A stretch of DNA of 64,000 nucleotides from Cyclaneusma minus. Its lineage: Eukaryota; Ascomycota; Leotiomycetes; Marthamycetales; Marthamycetaceae. The position numbers and the translations under genes are program-made. Location of the stretch: the NCBI GenBank assembly GCA_037179335.1, contig JAKZHN010000063.1:23122-87121 (forward strand), given 5' to 3'. Shown here in pieces: positions 53,622-64,000 of this stretch. How positions within the stretch are numbered: the stretch's first letter is position 1; the number at the start of each line of letters is the position of its first letter. The notes beneath the pieces were generated by a model, which was given only the letters and a program-made list of their open reading frames with translations, made no database searches and had not been told where the DNA came from.

Positions 53622-56600
53622 TAAGGTACGGGAAATTAAAAAACTAATATTTAAAAAATATATAAATAAAATATATTTTATTTTAGCGCTTATTTAATCA
53701 ATTTTGAAAATAAATCTAAATATTTAAAATAATTATAATAATTATAAAAAAAGCGCCGCAGGCGGCAAATTTTTTTTAGGGTAGCCCTATTTTTAATTTA
53801 TAAAATAGTGAAAAAACGGATTAGAACGCTTTAAAATTGAATTTTGTAGAATTTTTATAGAAAAAAGTATTAAAGTTAAAAGTGATTTAAAATAAAAATC
53901 AAATATTTAGAAATTTATTTTTATTTAAATAAATAATAGAATTAAGGAATTCTATAAGTTTTTAATATTATTTTATTTTGAAAATTTTATATTTTGCTAG
54001 GATTTTTAAAAAATAATAAAATTAAATTTTATTTTTATAGCTTTAATATAGTATTATAGGAAATTTATATAAAATAAAATTTAGAATTAAACTTTTTATT
54101 AAATTTAATAGCATTTAAAGCAATTAAGGGCATTTTTTAGCGCGCTATATTTAAGGCAAGAAAAAATAAGCGCATTAAAATTATAAGGCAATTAAATAAA
54201 AGAAATTAATTAAAGCTATTTTTATAATTTAAAACATTATAATTAATTTGCAATTTTAAAAATAATTTAAGGTCTAGGGGATTTTTAAGTTTTTTAAACT
54301 ATATTATAAGGCTGAAATAGCCCAATTATATTACTATTTATGCCCCAATATAAAGCGCTATAATATAAATAATTTAATATATTTTTGAAATTATTTATAA
54401 TTGGAATTTTATGCATTTTTTAAAAAAATAATTATTAAATTTAATATATATTTAATTATTCTAAATTATAAAAATGCCGAAAATTTTAAAACTTAATATA
54501 AATATTTAATATTTAGCTTTTTTAAATTAATGTTAATATTATTTTATTTATCTAATTAAATAAAATAATGCGCTATTAATATATTTTTTATTTTTATTTA
54601 TAATTATATTTAAAATATTTAAAATATTTAAAATATTTATAAGCAAAATTGCGAATTTAAGTTTAAGCGCTTTTTTATTTTATAAGCATTTTTAAGCCAG
54701 GGTTATATTTATAGGATTTTAATAGCCATTATTTATTTAAGCCTTTAAAAAAACCAATTATTTAATAGTTTTTTTAAAAAAAAACATTTTCTAATAAAAA
54801 TAGCCTTTTAAAAAAAGCAGAAAAGCCAGGAATTATAATATGGTTTTAAGCTATTTTTAATAATATAGGGTATTTTTCCGCCTTTTAAACCTATTAAATA
54901 TAAGAATTATATTTTGAAAAAGGCTGGGATTTTTAAAAATATTTATTAATTTTAATTTGGCCCTTTTTCCATTTAACGGGCTTTAAAGAATTTTAATTGG
55001 GTATATTATTATTATGAAAATTATTATTAATTTTCTTATAATTTAAATTTTTCATAATATAGCAGAAAAATTAGCAATAGCCTATTTTTTTTATAAAGCT
55101 TTTGGATTTTTTGCTTTTTAAACTTTTTTATAATATATATATATATATTGGATTATTATAATTAAGGATTTTTTTAAGCCTTTAAAATTAATGCAAAAAT
55201 AAAATACAATAGCAATGCTAGCAATATTAAATTATAAGGCTTTAATAAATTATTTTTTTTATTTTTTTATAAATTGCAAAATAAATTGCAATAATATTAG
55301 CCCGGTTTTTATATTTAAATTGCTTTTTGCAAAGCTTTTTAAGCATATTTATATAGGCTAAAATTATCAAATAGAAAATAAAATTAATTTTGCTTTGTAT
55401 TATATTTTATATTTTAATAAATATTTCAAAGCAGTTTTTAATTTTTTTTAGCAAAATTCAATTTTTATTAACTAATTTAAAAACTTGATTAAAAAAATTT
55501 AGGGTTTGGTTTTTAAAAATATATTTAATTATTTTTTTTTAATTAGTAAAAATCTTTAATGTATTAAAGCTAAAGCCCTATTTAATTTTTAAATTAAAAA
55601 ATAATTATTTAAGCTTTAAAAACCATTTATTTTTGTATTTTTTATAATATTTTTTAATTAAAGCCTGAAAAAATTAGCGATTAAAAAATCTAATAGTATA
55701 GCATGCCTTGCAAAGCAATTTGTCTATTTTCTTTTTACTAATAATTCGAGTGGCCTTTTTATACTTGGTTTTAAAGGTTTTTGCCATTTTTAATAGCTTA
55801 GTATTAAAAGCTTGGAGCAATTGCTGGATATTAAGGTTAATAATATAGGCTATATAATAAATATTATTTTTAGTATTTTTAGAATACCAGGGCTAATAAA
55901 TAATATAAACGGCTTATTGCTATTAAGCTTTAATTTTAAAAGTTTTAAACTTGCGTAATATTTTATTATTAATAAAGGCATTATTGTATATTATAATAAA
56001 AAAAGCGCCTTTAATATTAAAATTATTTCTCGGCCAAATAAATACTATTATGAAATACTTTAATAAAATATTTTAATTATAATGAAATAATAATTAATAT
56101 ATAATAAAAATATTAGGATATATAGAAGCTTTAAATTTAATATTATAAAAAACTATAATAAAAAATATATATATTAGAAATAAAAAAAAACTTCTTTTTA
56201 ATTTAATAATAAAATAATAAAATTTATTTAAAAATTGCAAAAATTGCAAAAATAATTTAAAAATATTAATACCACTATTTAATATTATATTATTAATTAG
56301 CCAAAATACTATATATTAAAAAACAATTAAGCCATAATTAAAAAACAAATATTATGCGATAATTTTTTTTATTATACTTTTATTTCCAAAAAGCAAAAGT
56401 TTAATTTAATTCTTTTTTTTACAGCTTTGGAATTTAATTTCCAAATGCCTTTTATTTTATAACAATTTAATAATAAATAGTATTATTTCATTTTTTTATG
56501 CCTGCTAAATTAGCAATTTATAATTGCAGAAATTAGTTTGCCGAATTTAATATAAAATTGAATTTAGCTGATTAAATAATACTACTATTAATTTTTTTTG

Positions 56601-57550
56601 TTAATCTTGGTATATAAAATAATTGGGTTGATATATTTAATTTTAAGGCTTATAAATATTTTAAAATATAACATAAGCAGCTGGCTTAAATATAAATATT
56701 TAAAATACTAAAAATATTATTTATTAAAGCGCTTTCCAAATTTAAAAATTAGTTATTTAATAAAAAATATTATCTTTAACTATTATAGCCATTAAAAGCT
56801 TGCGAAATTTAGCCTGCTAATTTTTAATACCCTGAAATTTAAATATATTTATAAAAGTAAATATTGCGCTTTTAAAACTAGCCCTATTAATCCTATTTAA
56901 GCGGTTTTCTTTTCAATTAAATAACGGGGATTTTTTTATAATAAATTTAATAATAAATGTAAATATTGCCGGATAATATAAACTTTTTTTAAATAATTCT
57001 GAAACCAAAAACCGCGATTTTTGCCATAATAGCAATCTGGTTAAATGCAAATTACCCGCAAATAAAAGGGATTTCCGCTTTTAATTAGCATTTTCTTAAA
57101 TTTTATAAGATTTCTTTTAATAATATATTAATTGCCTTTGGGCAGAATCATTATAAATATTACGGCCTATATAAATAAAGACTTGGGAATATAAAAAACA
57201 AAATTGAAAATAAAACTAATGGGTATTTAAGGGTATTAAAAAGGAAAATGCAGATGTTTTACCAAGGCAAATGGCAAAGGATATTTTAATACGTAATTTG
57301 GCCTATTAGCAATTTTGGCTAATATAAAAATGTGTTTGCGACTTATAATTATATTTCTAATTTATGGTATTATATAAATTAAGCTTATACTATTATATTA
57401 AAATTAGGTGTAAAAGTATTTATATTTTATAGCCTTAGATTTAAAATAACTTTTTAAAATAATATTTTATTTAGCGACCCCATTAAATAAAATCTATTTA
57501 AAAATATTATTTAAAAATTTATTTAAATCCTATTAAATTCCCGTACCCTA
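53622..57550 (-). mobile_element. Decayed hAT-family DNA transposon
   Basis: The element is 3929 bp. Its ends are 18-bp inverted repeats, TAAGGTACGGGAAATTAA on the left (53622-53639) and the inverse of TAGGGTACGGGAATTTAA on the right (57533-57550). They match at 16 of 18 positions and start TARGG, which fits the hAT terminal consensus (C/TARNG). It is flanked by 8-bp direct repeats GTATTGCT and GCATTGCT, the hAT duplication length. A transposase fragment on the minus strand (55674-55892) supports the family. The interior is riddled with stop codons and almost all A/T, so the element is dead. Confidence 0.85.
55674..55892 (-). pseudogene. hAT transposase fragment
   Basis: A 72-codon open stretch without start reads PWYSKNTKNN, then IAYIINLNIQQLLQAFN and later KIDKLLCKACYTIRFF. 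The AYIINLNIQ segment resembles the hAT core motif AHIINLVVQ, with His to Tyr explained by C-to-T. The IRFF segment resembles the following IR-x-S-x-x-R-x-x-F motif. The rest of the transposase cannot be read through mutations. Confidence 0.6.
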
Positions 57551-57558
57551 GCATTGCT
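57551..57558. repeat. Right 8-bp target duplication (GCATTGCT)
   Basis: This directly follows the right terminal inverted repeat. It differs from the left copy by a single C-to-T-type change in a CpA step. Confidence 0.75.
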
Positions 57559-58133
57559 ATAAGGATATGAGTTTTATTTTTATTATAGATTTTTAAAAAA
57601 TGTAGATTTTTTTAAAAAATGTATAAAAAATAAAATTTTGATTAAGCTAAATATTTAAAAATTGGTTATTCTTTTAATTTATAGAATAGATTTATTTTTA
57701 AAGCTTTAAAAGACTTTTTTTTATAAATAGCAAGGATTTTTTTTTATATATTTTTAAAATTGCAAAAATATTAATAAGTATATCGAAAAAATTAGAAAAT
57801 ATTTTTATAGCTATAGGAAATAGGAAATTTTGTGCCAAATTGGATCTTAATTTTTATATTATTTAATAATTTGGGAGAAATTTATAATAATTGGGCCTAA
57901 TAGATTATTTAAAATATTAGAATTAATATTATTTTAAAAATTAGGGCAGATATAAGCAATTTTTTAATTTTTTTTAATTTATTAATAAAGCCTGTAAAAA
58001 GAAATAAATTAAATTTGCTATAGTTTTATTTTTTAAAAATATGCATTTTAAAAGTAATAAAATAGAAATTAAAGCTGCAAAAAAATCGAAAAAGCGAGAA
58101 AATGAATTTAAAAATGGTATTTAAAAAGGCAGG

Positions 58134-58200
58134 ATTAAAAAAGAAAAATGCTTTATATGCAAGAAATTAGGCTATGGACTATAAAAATATACTAGTGTAA
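58134..58200 (+). pseudogene. Zinc-knuckle remnant of a retrotransposon gag
   Basis: The plus-strand frame reads KKKCFICKKLGYGL, stop, KYTS. C-F-I-C-K-K-x-G followed by a K-Y/H-T resembles the CCHC knuckle of fungal Ty1/copia gag proteins (CFVCKK-x-GCWS...HT). Tyr in place of His and Cys, and the stop, are explained by C-to-T or G-to-A changes. Flanking frames are too mutated to follow. Confidence 0.4.
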
Positions 58201-59694
58201 ATATTTAGAGTTGAATTTTCGAAATAAAAAAGGAAATTAAAATTTAAATAATAATAATTAAAAAAAAGCCTATATAGCTATAAGCCCAAAATTTGAAAGT
58301 ATTATTATATTTTTAATTCATATAATTAGAGAGATTATTTTAAATTTTGATATAGCTATTAGGGTTATTGGGGATTTACAATACGTACGCAATAATGGGT
58401 AATAGTGGTGGTAATGGTGTAATTAATTGTGTAAAATAAAGGTCCAGCGGTGAATGTGAAAATAAAGCTATATTTATGCGCCAAGATTGGTGTTTAAGGC
58501 ACCGGCCATTTTTAAGCTATTATTTGTAAAAGAGATTGCAATATTGGCTATTTTTTATTTTGTGGTAGCAAAAGGGTTTATATATATAAAAAGGTAAAGG
58601 AAATAAAGTTAAAATATACCAAAAAGCGTTAAGCTTTAGAATTGGTAGCTAAAGCTATTATTTATAAAATAAAATAGCTATTAATTAGTAATTAAAAATA
58701 GGAAAATATTAAAGCCTTTTTAAATGCTATATAATATTTATTTATTTAATAAAGAAAATAGCTTTTTAGCTAGCGCGTAAAAAGCGCTGATTTTTAAAAG
58801 GAAATCGGGCCCGCAAATATTGTATAGCTTTGTAAATGGTAGCGTAGTTTAATTTACGAACGATTTTTTTCAAAAATACCTTTGATTTCTGGGGGGTTTT
58901 TTTTTGCGATTTATCCAGTTTTTAAATTTGATATTTAAAGTATTGGTATTAACGAGCTGATTTAAAGCTTTATTATAAGCTATTTTAATTATAATATTAG
59001 CTAGGTTATTTTTTTATTAATCCATTTAATTTTATAAAGTTTCCATTTTTTATAGCTTTATTAAAAATAAAGGATATCGATTATAAAATGCTTTTTAATT
59101 ATAGTTTTTAGCTTAATAAAGCATTTATATAATAAAAAGGAGTTTATATAAATTATAATTGGGATTCAAAGGATATTGAATTTATTAGTTATTAAGCAAA
59201 AAGTAAAAAAAAAGCTATATTTATATTGGTTTTTTAAATTATAGCTAGGATTTCGCTAATTAAAATATTTTAAGTAATTTTTTTATTTTTAGTAAAAAAT
59301 TAATAAATGATATTATTTTTGAAATAAAGGTATTTGGAGTTTTAAATTAGTTTTTATTAGCTAAAATAATAATATAGCTAAATTAAAAGCTTAAATTGTC
59401 GTTATTTATAAAGGATTTATTAATAAAAAATATTTTCGAGCTATAGCTAGGTCCAGCAAAACGTTAATTAAATTTTTATTAGGGTATTTGTTTTGGCTAT
59501 TAAAAGCTTTTATTTAAGGCTTTTATATAGTTTTTTATTGATTTTTAGTATTGGGCAGTTTTGGAAAATAGGCAGGATTACTATGGCTAATAAATGGTAG
59601 CTATATAGCCGCCGCGGGCACGCTAGGCAATGTAAATCGTGTTAAGGGTCGGGGAATCGATGTTAATAAGCTTTAGCTTCGCAGCCTAACCCTT

Positions 59695-59976
59695 TTAACG
59701 AATCACTATATTGTCTCCTTCAAGTGTGAATACACAGCCGTAGAAAAAGGTGAGAGCTTCACCCTTTAGCATGACAAAGAAAGCATTGTGGTAATGGGTC
59801 TCTCGGAGGCCTATTTTCTTGTAAATGTTTTTGAAAATGGCGATATTGGTGTTTAGGACGTTGTAAAATTTAGCATTGTATTTGAAATTATTTGAATTGT
59901 AGGCTTTTATAATATTGGCGACCGGTATGGATTTTGTTTTTGTTAAATGGTGTATTAAATTTAATAAAATAGATTT
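59695..59976 (-). pseudogene. Less-mutated copia-type gag fragment
   Basis: A 93-codon open stretch without start codon reads KFYNVLNTNIAIFKNIYKK, then GLRETHYHNAFFVMLKGEAL and TFFYGCVFTLEG. The pattern Y-x-V-L-x-x-K/N-x-x-I-F...AF-x-x-MLKG-x-AL-x-x-x-Y is that of gag proteins of ascomycete Ty1/copia retrotransposons. It lies in an island (about 59590-59990) with clearly higher G+C than its surroundings. It ends at a stop (59695-59697) and is truncated at both ends. Confidence 0.55.
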
Positions 59977-60596
59977 TTATTAGGCAATGCTATTAATATT
60001 AATAGGAGGCAATTGCTTTAAACTAGGCTTTAAAAACGGAGTTGGAGAATTGGCAAAAGTATTAATAATAAAGAAATTGATATTGATATTAATAACGACG
60101 ATATTTGGATTCGGGCTTAATATACTGGCTTTTAAAATTGCGTTTGCAAATTTAATAAATTTAAAGCTTATTCGATTTTTTATATGCATAAGCTCGAAAT
60201 TAAACTATATTAAAAGCGTTTTTTTTTTGCAAATTTGCAAGTTTTTTGTAAATGGTTTTAAATTTGCCAATATAAATTATATTTGGTATAAAATAAAAAC
60301 GGTTTTTTTTTAATTTAATTGCTATATAAAATCGTGTTTAAAATATTACCGTTACATTTATTTATATAAATATATAAGAAATTAGCTTTAATAGCAAATT
60401 AATATTAAATAGCTTTATTTTTGGCAATTTATTACACGGGGCTAAAAAAGGCGCCCTGCGGGTATCCTATAAAGCATATGCGTTAAAAATGCGCAAAAAA
60501 TAAGCATTGCTTATTAAAAAAGCTAAGCAAGATTTTTAATATATAATATTTAAATATTGCTATTTTTATTTTAAAAAAATATATATAACATATTTT

Positions 60597-60623
60597 TATT
60601 TATTTATTTATTTATTAATTATT
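60597..60623. repeat. TTTA microsatellite
   Basis: About six copies of TTTA/ATTT lie within the AT-rich block. This is simple sequence with no gene context. Confidence 0.8.
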
Positions 60624-62421
60624 ATAATAAAATAGCCGCTTTTATTTTAAAAAGCAATAATTTAGCAAAATAATAATTATTTAATTTATTAGCCGCAAAT
60701 TTAATAATAATTTTATTTAAAACAATATTAAAAGCCCTAAAAATTAATTTTGCCTAATTTCAAACAAGCTTAATATTAGCAGCAATGCCGGCAAAATTTA
60801 TATATTAAATTAAAAATTTAGATTTAATAAAAGTAATAATATATTTATTAATAATATTAATAAAACATATTGCCGGTTTTTTTTTAAAAAAATTAGAAAT
60901 TATTCAATAGCCTTTTTTAATTACATAGCTAATTTATTAATGCAAATTAATTTGGGTAAATTTAAAATTAAAGCGCTTTAATTAAAAATGCAAATATATT
61001 GCGCAAAAGCAAAATTAATTAAGCTTTTGCTTTTATTTTTAATTTAATTTAAAGCTAAGCAAATATGAATTTTGATAATTTTGCAATTATTTAATAAATT
61101 ATTTAAAAATTAAAAATTAAAAATTAAAATAAAATAGCAAATTGAAATTGCGATTTTTATCTATAAATATAATTTATTTAAATTAAATTTTAATAATAAG
61201 CAATTAATTGCTAAAAAAGGTTTTATATTTAAAGAAAATTATATATTAAATATTAAATTATATTATATATATAATATATATAAATATTATAAATAATTTA
61301 ATTGTTTATAAAAGAAATTTGATATAATTTTCTTTTAAAAAATATAATTTATATTTAAAAGATATATATATATTATATATTTTAAAAAAAAGTTTTAAAA
61401 AGTTTTTTTATTTTTTTTTTATTATAAAATAAAAGTTTTGCTTTTTATATAAAATATATACCTTTTATAGTTTTTAATAATTAATTTATTTTTAAATTTT
61501 ATAATAAGATTAAATAAAATTTTATTTTCTAATAAAGCAATTAATTATAAATTAATATATAATATACATTTAATATACCCAAAAAAGTTAAATACAAAAA
61601 TAGGCCCAATTTTTAATTTATAGCTAAAAGTATATTTAATATAAATAGTTTAAAAAAGCATTATAATAATTATAATAAATTATAAAATTTATATAAAACT
61701 TTAAAAAATAATAAAATAATTTGATATTAGCTTAATTATAAGAATAAAAATTAATGATGCAATTAAAATTAATACCGTTTTTTTATATTTTAATTATAAT
61801 TTTAATAATTATAATTTATTTAATTGTATTTATAAAAAACAAATATATTGAAATTGCTAAAAGCTTAAATATAAAGCTTATAAATATAAATAACCCGGTA
61901 ATAATTGTTTTTTTTTAAATAATAATAATTTCAATAGCTATAAAAAAAAGCCAATTATATAAAAATAATTTTAATTATAATTTTAATTAAGATAAATATA
62001 ATTAAAGATTTTTTTATAAAAGCTATAAAAAAAATAAACGTTTTATAAATTATAAATATAAATATAATAATCTAAAAGACAATTGCTAATAATTGCCTAA
62101 TTTATGAATTTTCCTATAAAATAAAAATATATAATAATTAATTATTTAATTATAATTAATATTTAAAATATAATTTCCGTTTTTGCTTTTATTAATAATA
62201 AATCAAATAAAAAATAAAAATAAATTAATATATATATATAATATCTATAAATTTGCTTTTTTAATGAAAATAAAATAAAAATTAAATAATGCTATAAAAT
62301 CTTTATTAAATTTCTTAATAATAAAAATAATATAAAAAGTTAAAGCATTAAAATATATAAAATATTTATATAATTATACAATTTAGTTTTAAATATATTT
62401 TAATCGAAATAAGCAGGTAAT

Positions 62422-62605
62422 AAATATTAAATTAAATATTAAATTAAATATTAAATTAAATGTAAAATTATTGCTTAAAATAAGCTGAATAAGCTGAATA
62501 AATTAGATAAATTAAAGAAATCAAAGAAATCAAAGAAATCAAAGAAATCAAAGAAATAATATAAATCAAATAAATCAAATAAATCAAATAAATCAAATAA
62601 ATTAA
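62422..62605. repeat. Adjacent 11-bp and 9-bp minisatellites
   Basis: At 62422-62461 an 11-bp unit (TATTAAATTAA) is repeated about 3.5 times. From about 62481 to 62605 9-bp units follow: AAGCTGAAT twice, then TCAAAGAAA four times, then TCAAATAAA about five times. The 9-bp units change stepwise, as expected from local slippage. The minus-strand LISLIS/LIYLIY reading frame is an artefact of the repeat. Confidence 0.85.
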
Positions 62606-64000
62606 TTTATACTTTAAATATAATAAATATATAAAAGCTGTATTGAAAAAATTATAAAAATATTTTTTAACAAAGAAAAGCAAATATAAATTTAAAATAA
62701 ATAAGATTTTATTTTTAGGCTTTATAAGAATAAAACATTATATATATATAAAGCTGGAAAAAACACATATTATTTAAAAATAGATTATATTAATTATATA
62801 TATAAAATTGCAATTATTTTTTAAAATAATCCAATTTTTATAAGCAATTTATTTTAAAATATAATAAAATTATATTGCTTATAACTAATTTATTTAATAA
62901 TAATTTATATAAAAAAAAGCCTATTTAAACGGTTTTCAAAATCGTAAAAGGCTTTTTAATATATTAAGAATATATGTGCAAATAAATTAATATTGCAATA
63001 TTTTATTTTTATAAATTATTTATAAATTATATATAATGCTTTTAAATTTTATAAGCTAATTGATATAAAATTAATATATTAAATATATAATATTAAATTG
63101 CTTATAATTATAAAAAAGCTTTAATATTAAAAGCAATATATTAAATATATATATTATAAAATTTAAATATTTTTAAATTATAATAATTTATATTATTTTA
63201 TAAATATAAAAAACTTTAATAAATATTAAGCAAAATAGGCTATAAAATTGGGATTTTATAAATTTAATATTAAATATATTATGAGAATTAAAAATTTTGC
63301 CAATTCTTTATTTTATAAACCAAATTATAAAAAAGCAATAAAAAATATTTAAGCAAAAAGATTAAAAGGGGTTTTATTTACATTGCAATAAAAGCTTTAT
63401 TATTCATTTAATTATATATTAAATATATAATTAAATGAATATAGCTATTGTTATAAATACGTTAATTGCATTTTAATTAAAATTAGAAAATTAGAAAATT
63501 AATATTATATATTTCATTTACATATTATAAATATAAACTTTTAAATAGAAATTTATATTTTACTTAAATTATAAAAATTTAAAAGCTGAAAGAATTAAAA
63601 TAAGCTTTATAATTATTTATAAAATTTAAGAAAATAATAAAAAAATAATAAAAATACAAGGCTAATTTATATTATATAAAAATAAATAATAATAATTTAA
63701 AAATAATATATTATATAAAAAAAGCAAATTATACATTTTTGCAATAAATATATTATATAATAAACTTTTATATATTTATTATAATAATAAATTCATAGGC
63801 TATTTTAAAATAAAATAAATATTAATCTTAATTTATTATAAATATTATTAATTAAATATAAAAGCAAAAATATAAAATTATATATGTAATTATTATATTT
63901 TCTAATCAAATAAAATTTGCTAATATATATTTTATAATTAATTATAATTTTGTAATTTTAATTAATAAATTAAAAATATATTTATTATAAAAGTTTATTA

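Larger units (their letters stand above)
52981..64000. repeat. Extremely AT-rich transposon graveyard
   Basis: Composition changes within about 50 bp near 52,980-53,040 from ordinary to well over 80% A+T by eye, and it stays so to the window end. No intact gene is found. Fragments of at least two transposon classes are visible (hAT at 53622-57550; copia-type gag near 58149 and 59695-59976). Small islands of more normal composition occur near 58370-58510 and 59590-59990. The pattern fits strong C-to-T mutation of repeats, as in repeat-induced point mutation, although the dinucleotide context is atypical. The block could be a pericentromeric or other AT isochore. No telomere repeat is present. 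Confidence 0.9.

Noticed and set aside
53600..53640. Apparent extension of the hAT inverted repeat outwards (TTATAG...TGCT)
   Set aside because: The extra match arises because the 8-bp target duplication (GCATTGC) is nearly palindromic. The hAT end consensus and duplication place the true end at TARGG.
59980..60313. Overlapping plus and minus ORFs of 108 and 69 codons in the AT block
   Set aside because: They are I/N/K/F-rich products expected by chance at this composition, with no motif and no promoter context.
62468..62683. Minus-strand ORF with LIYLIYLIS repeats
   Set aside because: The repeats are the direct translation of the 9-bp minisatellite, and the surrounding codons are simple A/T sequence.
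1..64000. CRISPR arrays, rRNA genes, telomeric repeats
   Set aside because: No regularly spaced identical repeats, no conserved rRNA segments and no TTAGGG runs were seen; CRISPR is also not expected in a fungus.

Overview
This window is nuclear DNA of a filamentous ascomycete (Pezizomycotina). The signs are short 41-213 nt introns with GTAAGT/GTATGT-type donors and CTAAC/CTGAC branch sites, orthologues of fungal housekeeping genes (YPT7, ATG16, DOT1, RRP5, an eIF4B, FMP27), a CE1 esterase, and a long AT-rich block of transposon remains. A Leotiomycetes-like fungus would fit, but that is inference from general appearance only.

Layout. From 1 to 53,000 is a gene-bearing segment of ordinary base composition. 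In order it holds: a cryptic three-exon gene (1086-1723, -); a large disordered fungal protein (2068-4917, -); a gene-poor stretch with a ~19-bp periodic repeat and two very small ORFs (8393 and 9356, +); a tail-anchored heme-oxygenase-like protein (10955-12409, +); an SLC35F-type transporter (13305-14901, +); YPT7 (15638-16829, -) divergent from ATG16 (17281-18161, +); DOT1 (18440-20088, -); an HNH-like protein (20921-22240, -); a YMC020W-type alpha/beta hydrolase (22956-25615, -) divergent from RRP5 (26496-32043, +); an eIF4B (34306-36501, -) divergent from a Tim17-like membrane protein (36931-38034, +); the 3027-residue lipid-transfer protein FMP27 (38950-48033, +); a duplicated ~175-bp sequence; a secreted CE1 esterase (49645-50913, -); and a decayed FAD-monooxygenase fragment (51464-51890, +).

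From about 52,980 to the window end (64,000) the sequence becomes extremely AT-rich and carries no intact gene. Inside it I find a decayed hAT transposon (53622-57550) with matching terminal inverted repeats, an 8-bp target duplication and a transposase fragment, plus copia-type gag remnants on both strands and several 9-11 bp minisatellites. The remaining G+C here sits mostly in GpC steps.

Functional links. YPT7 and ATG16 share a 451-bp divergent promoter, and both act in autophagy (autophagosome-vacuole fusion and Atg8 lipidation). RRP5 and eIF4B are growth-related ribosome and translation genes lying tail to tail across a 2.3-kb gap. The most unusual gene structures are an inferred GC-AG intron in ATG16 and a possible 3-nt microexon in eIF4B. 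All exon joins were placed by eye from splice consensus, reading-frame continuity and family conservation; nothing was computed or searched.
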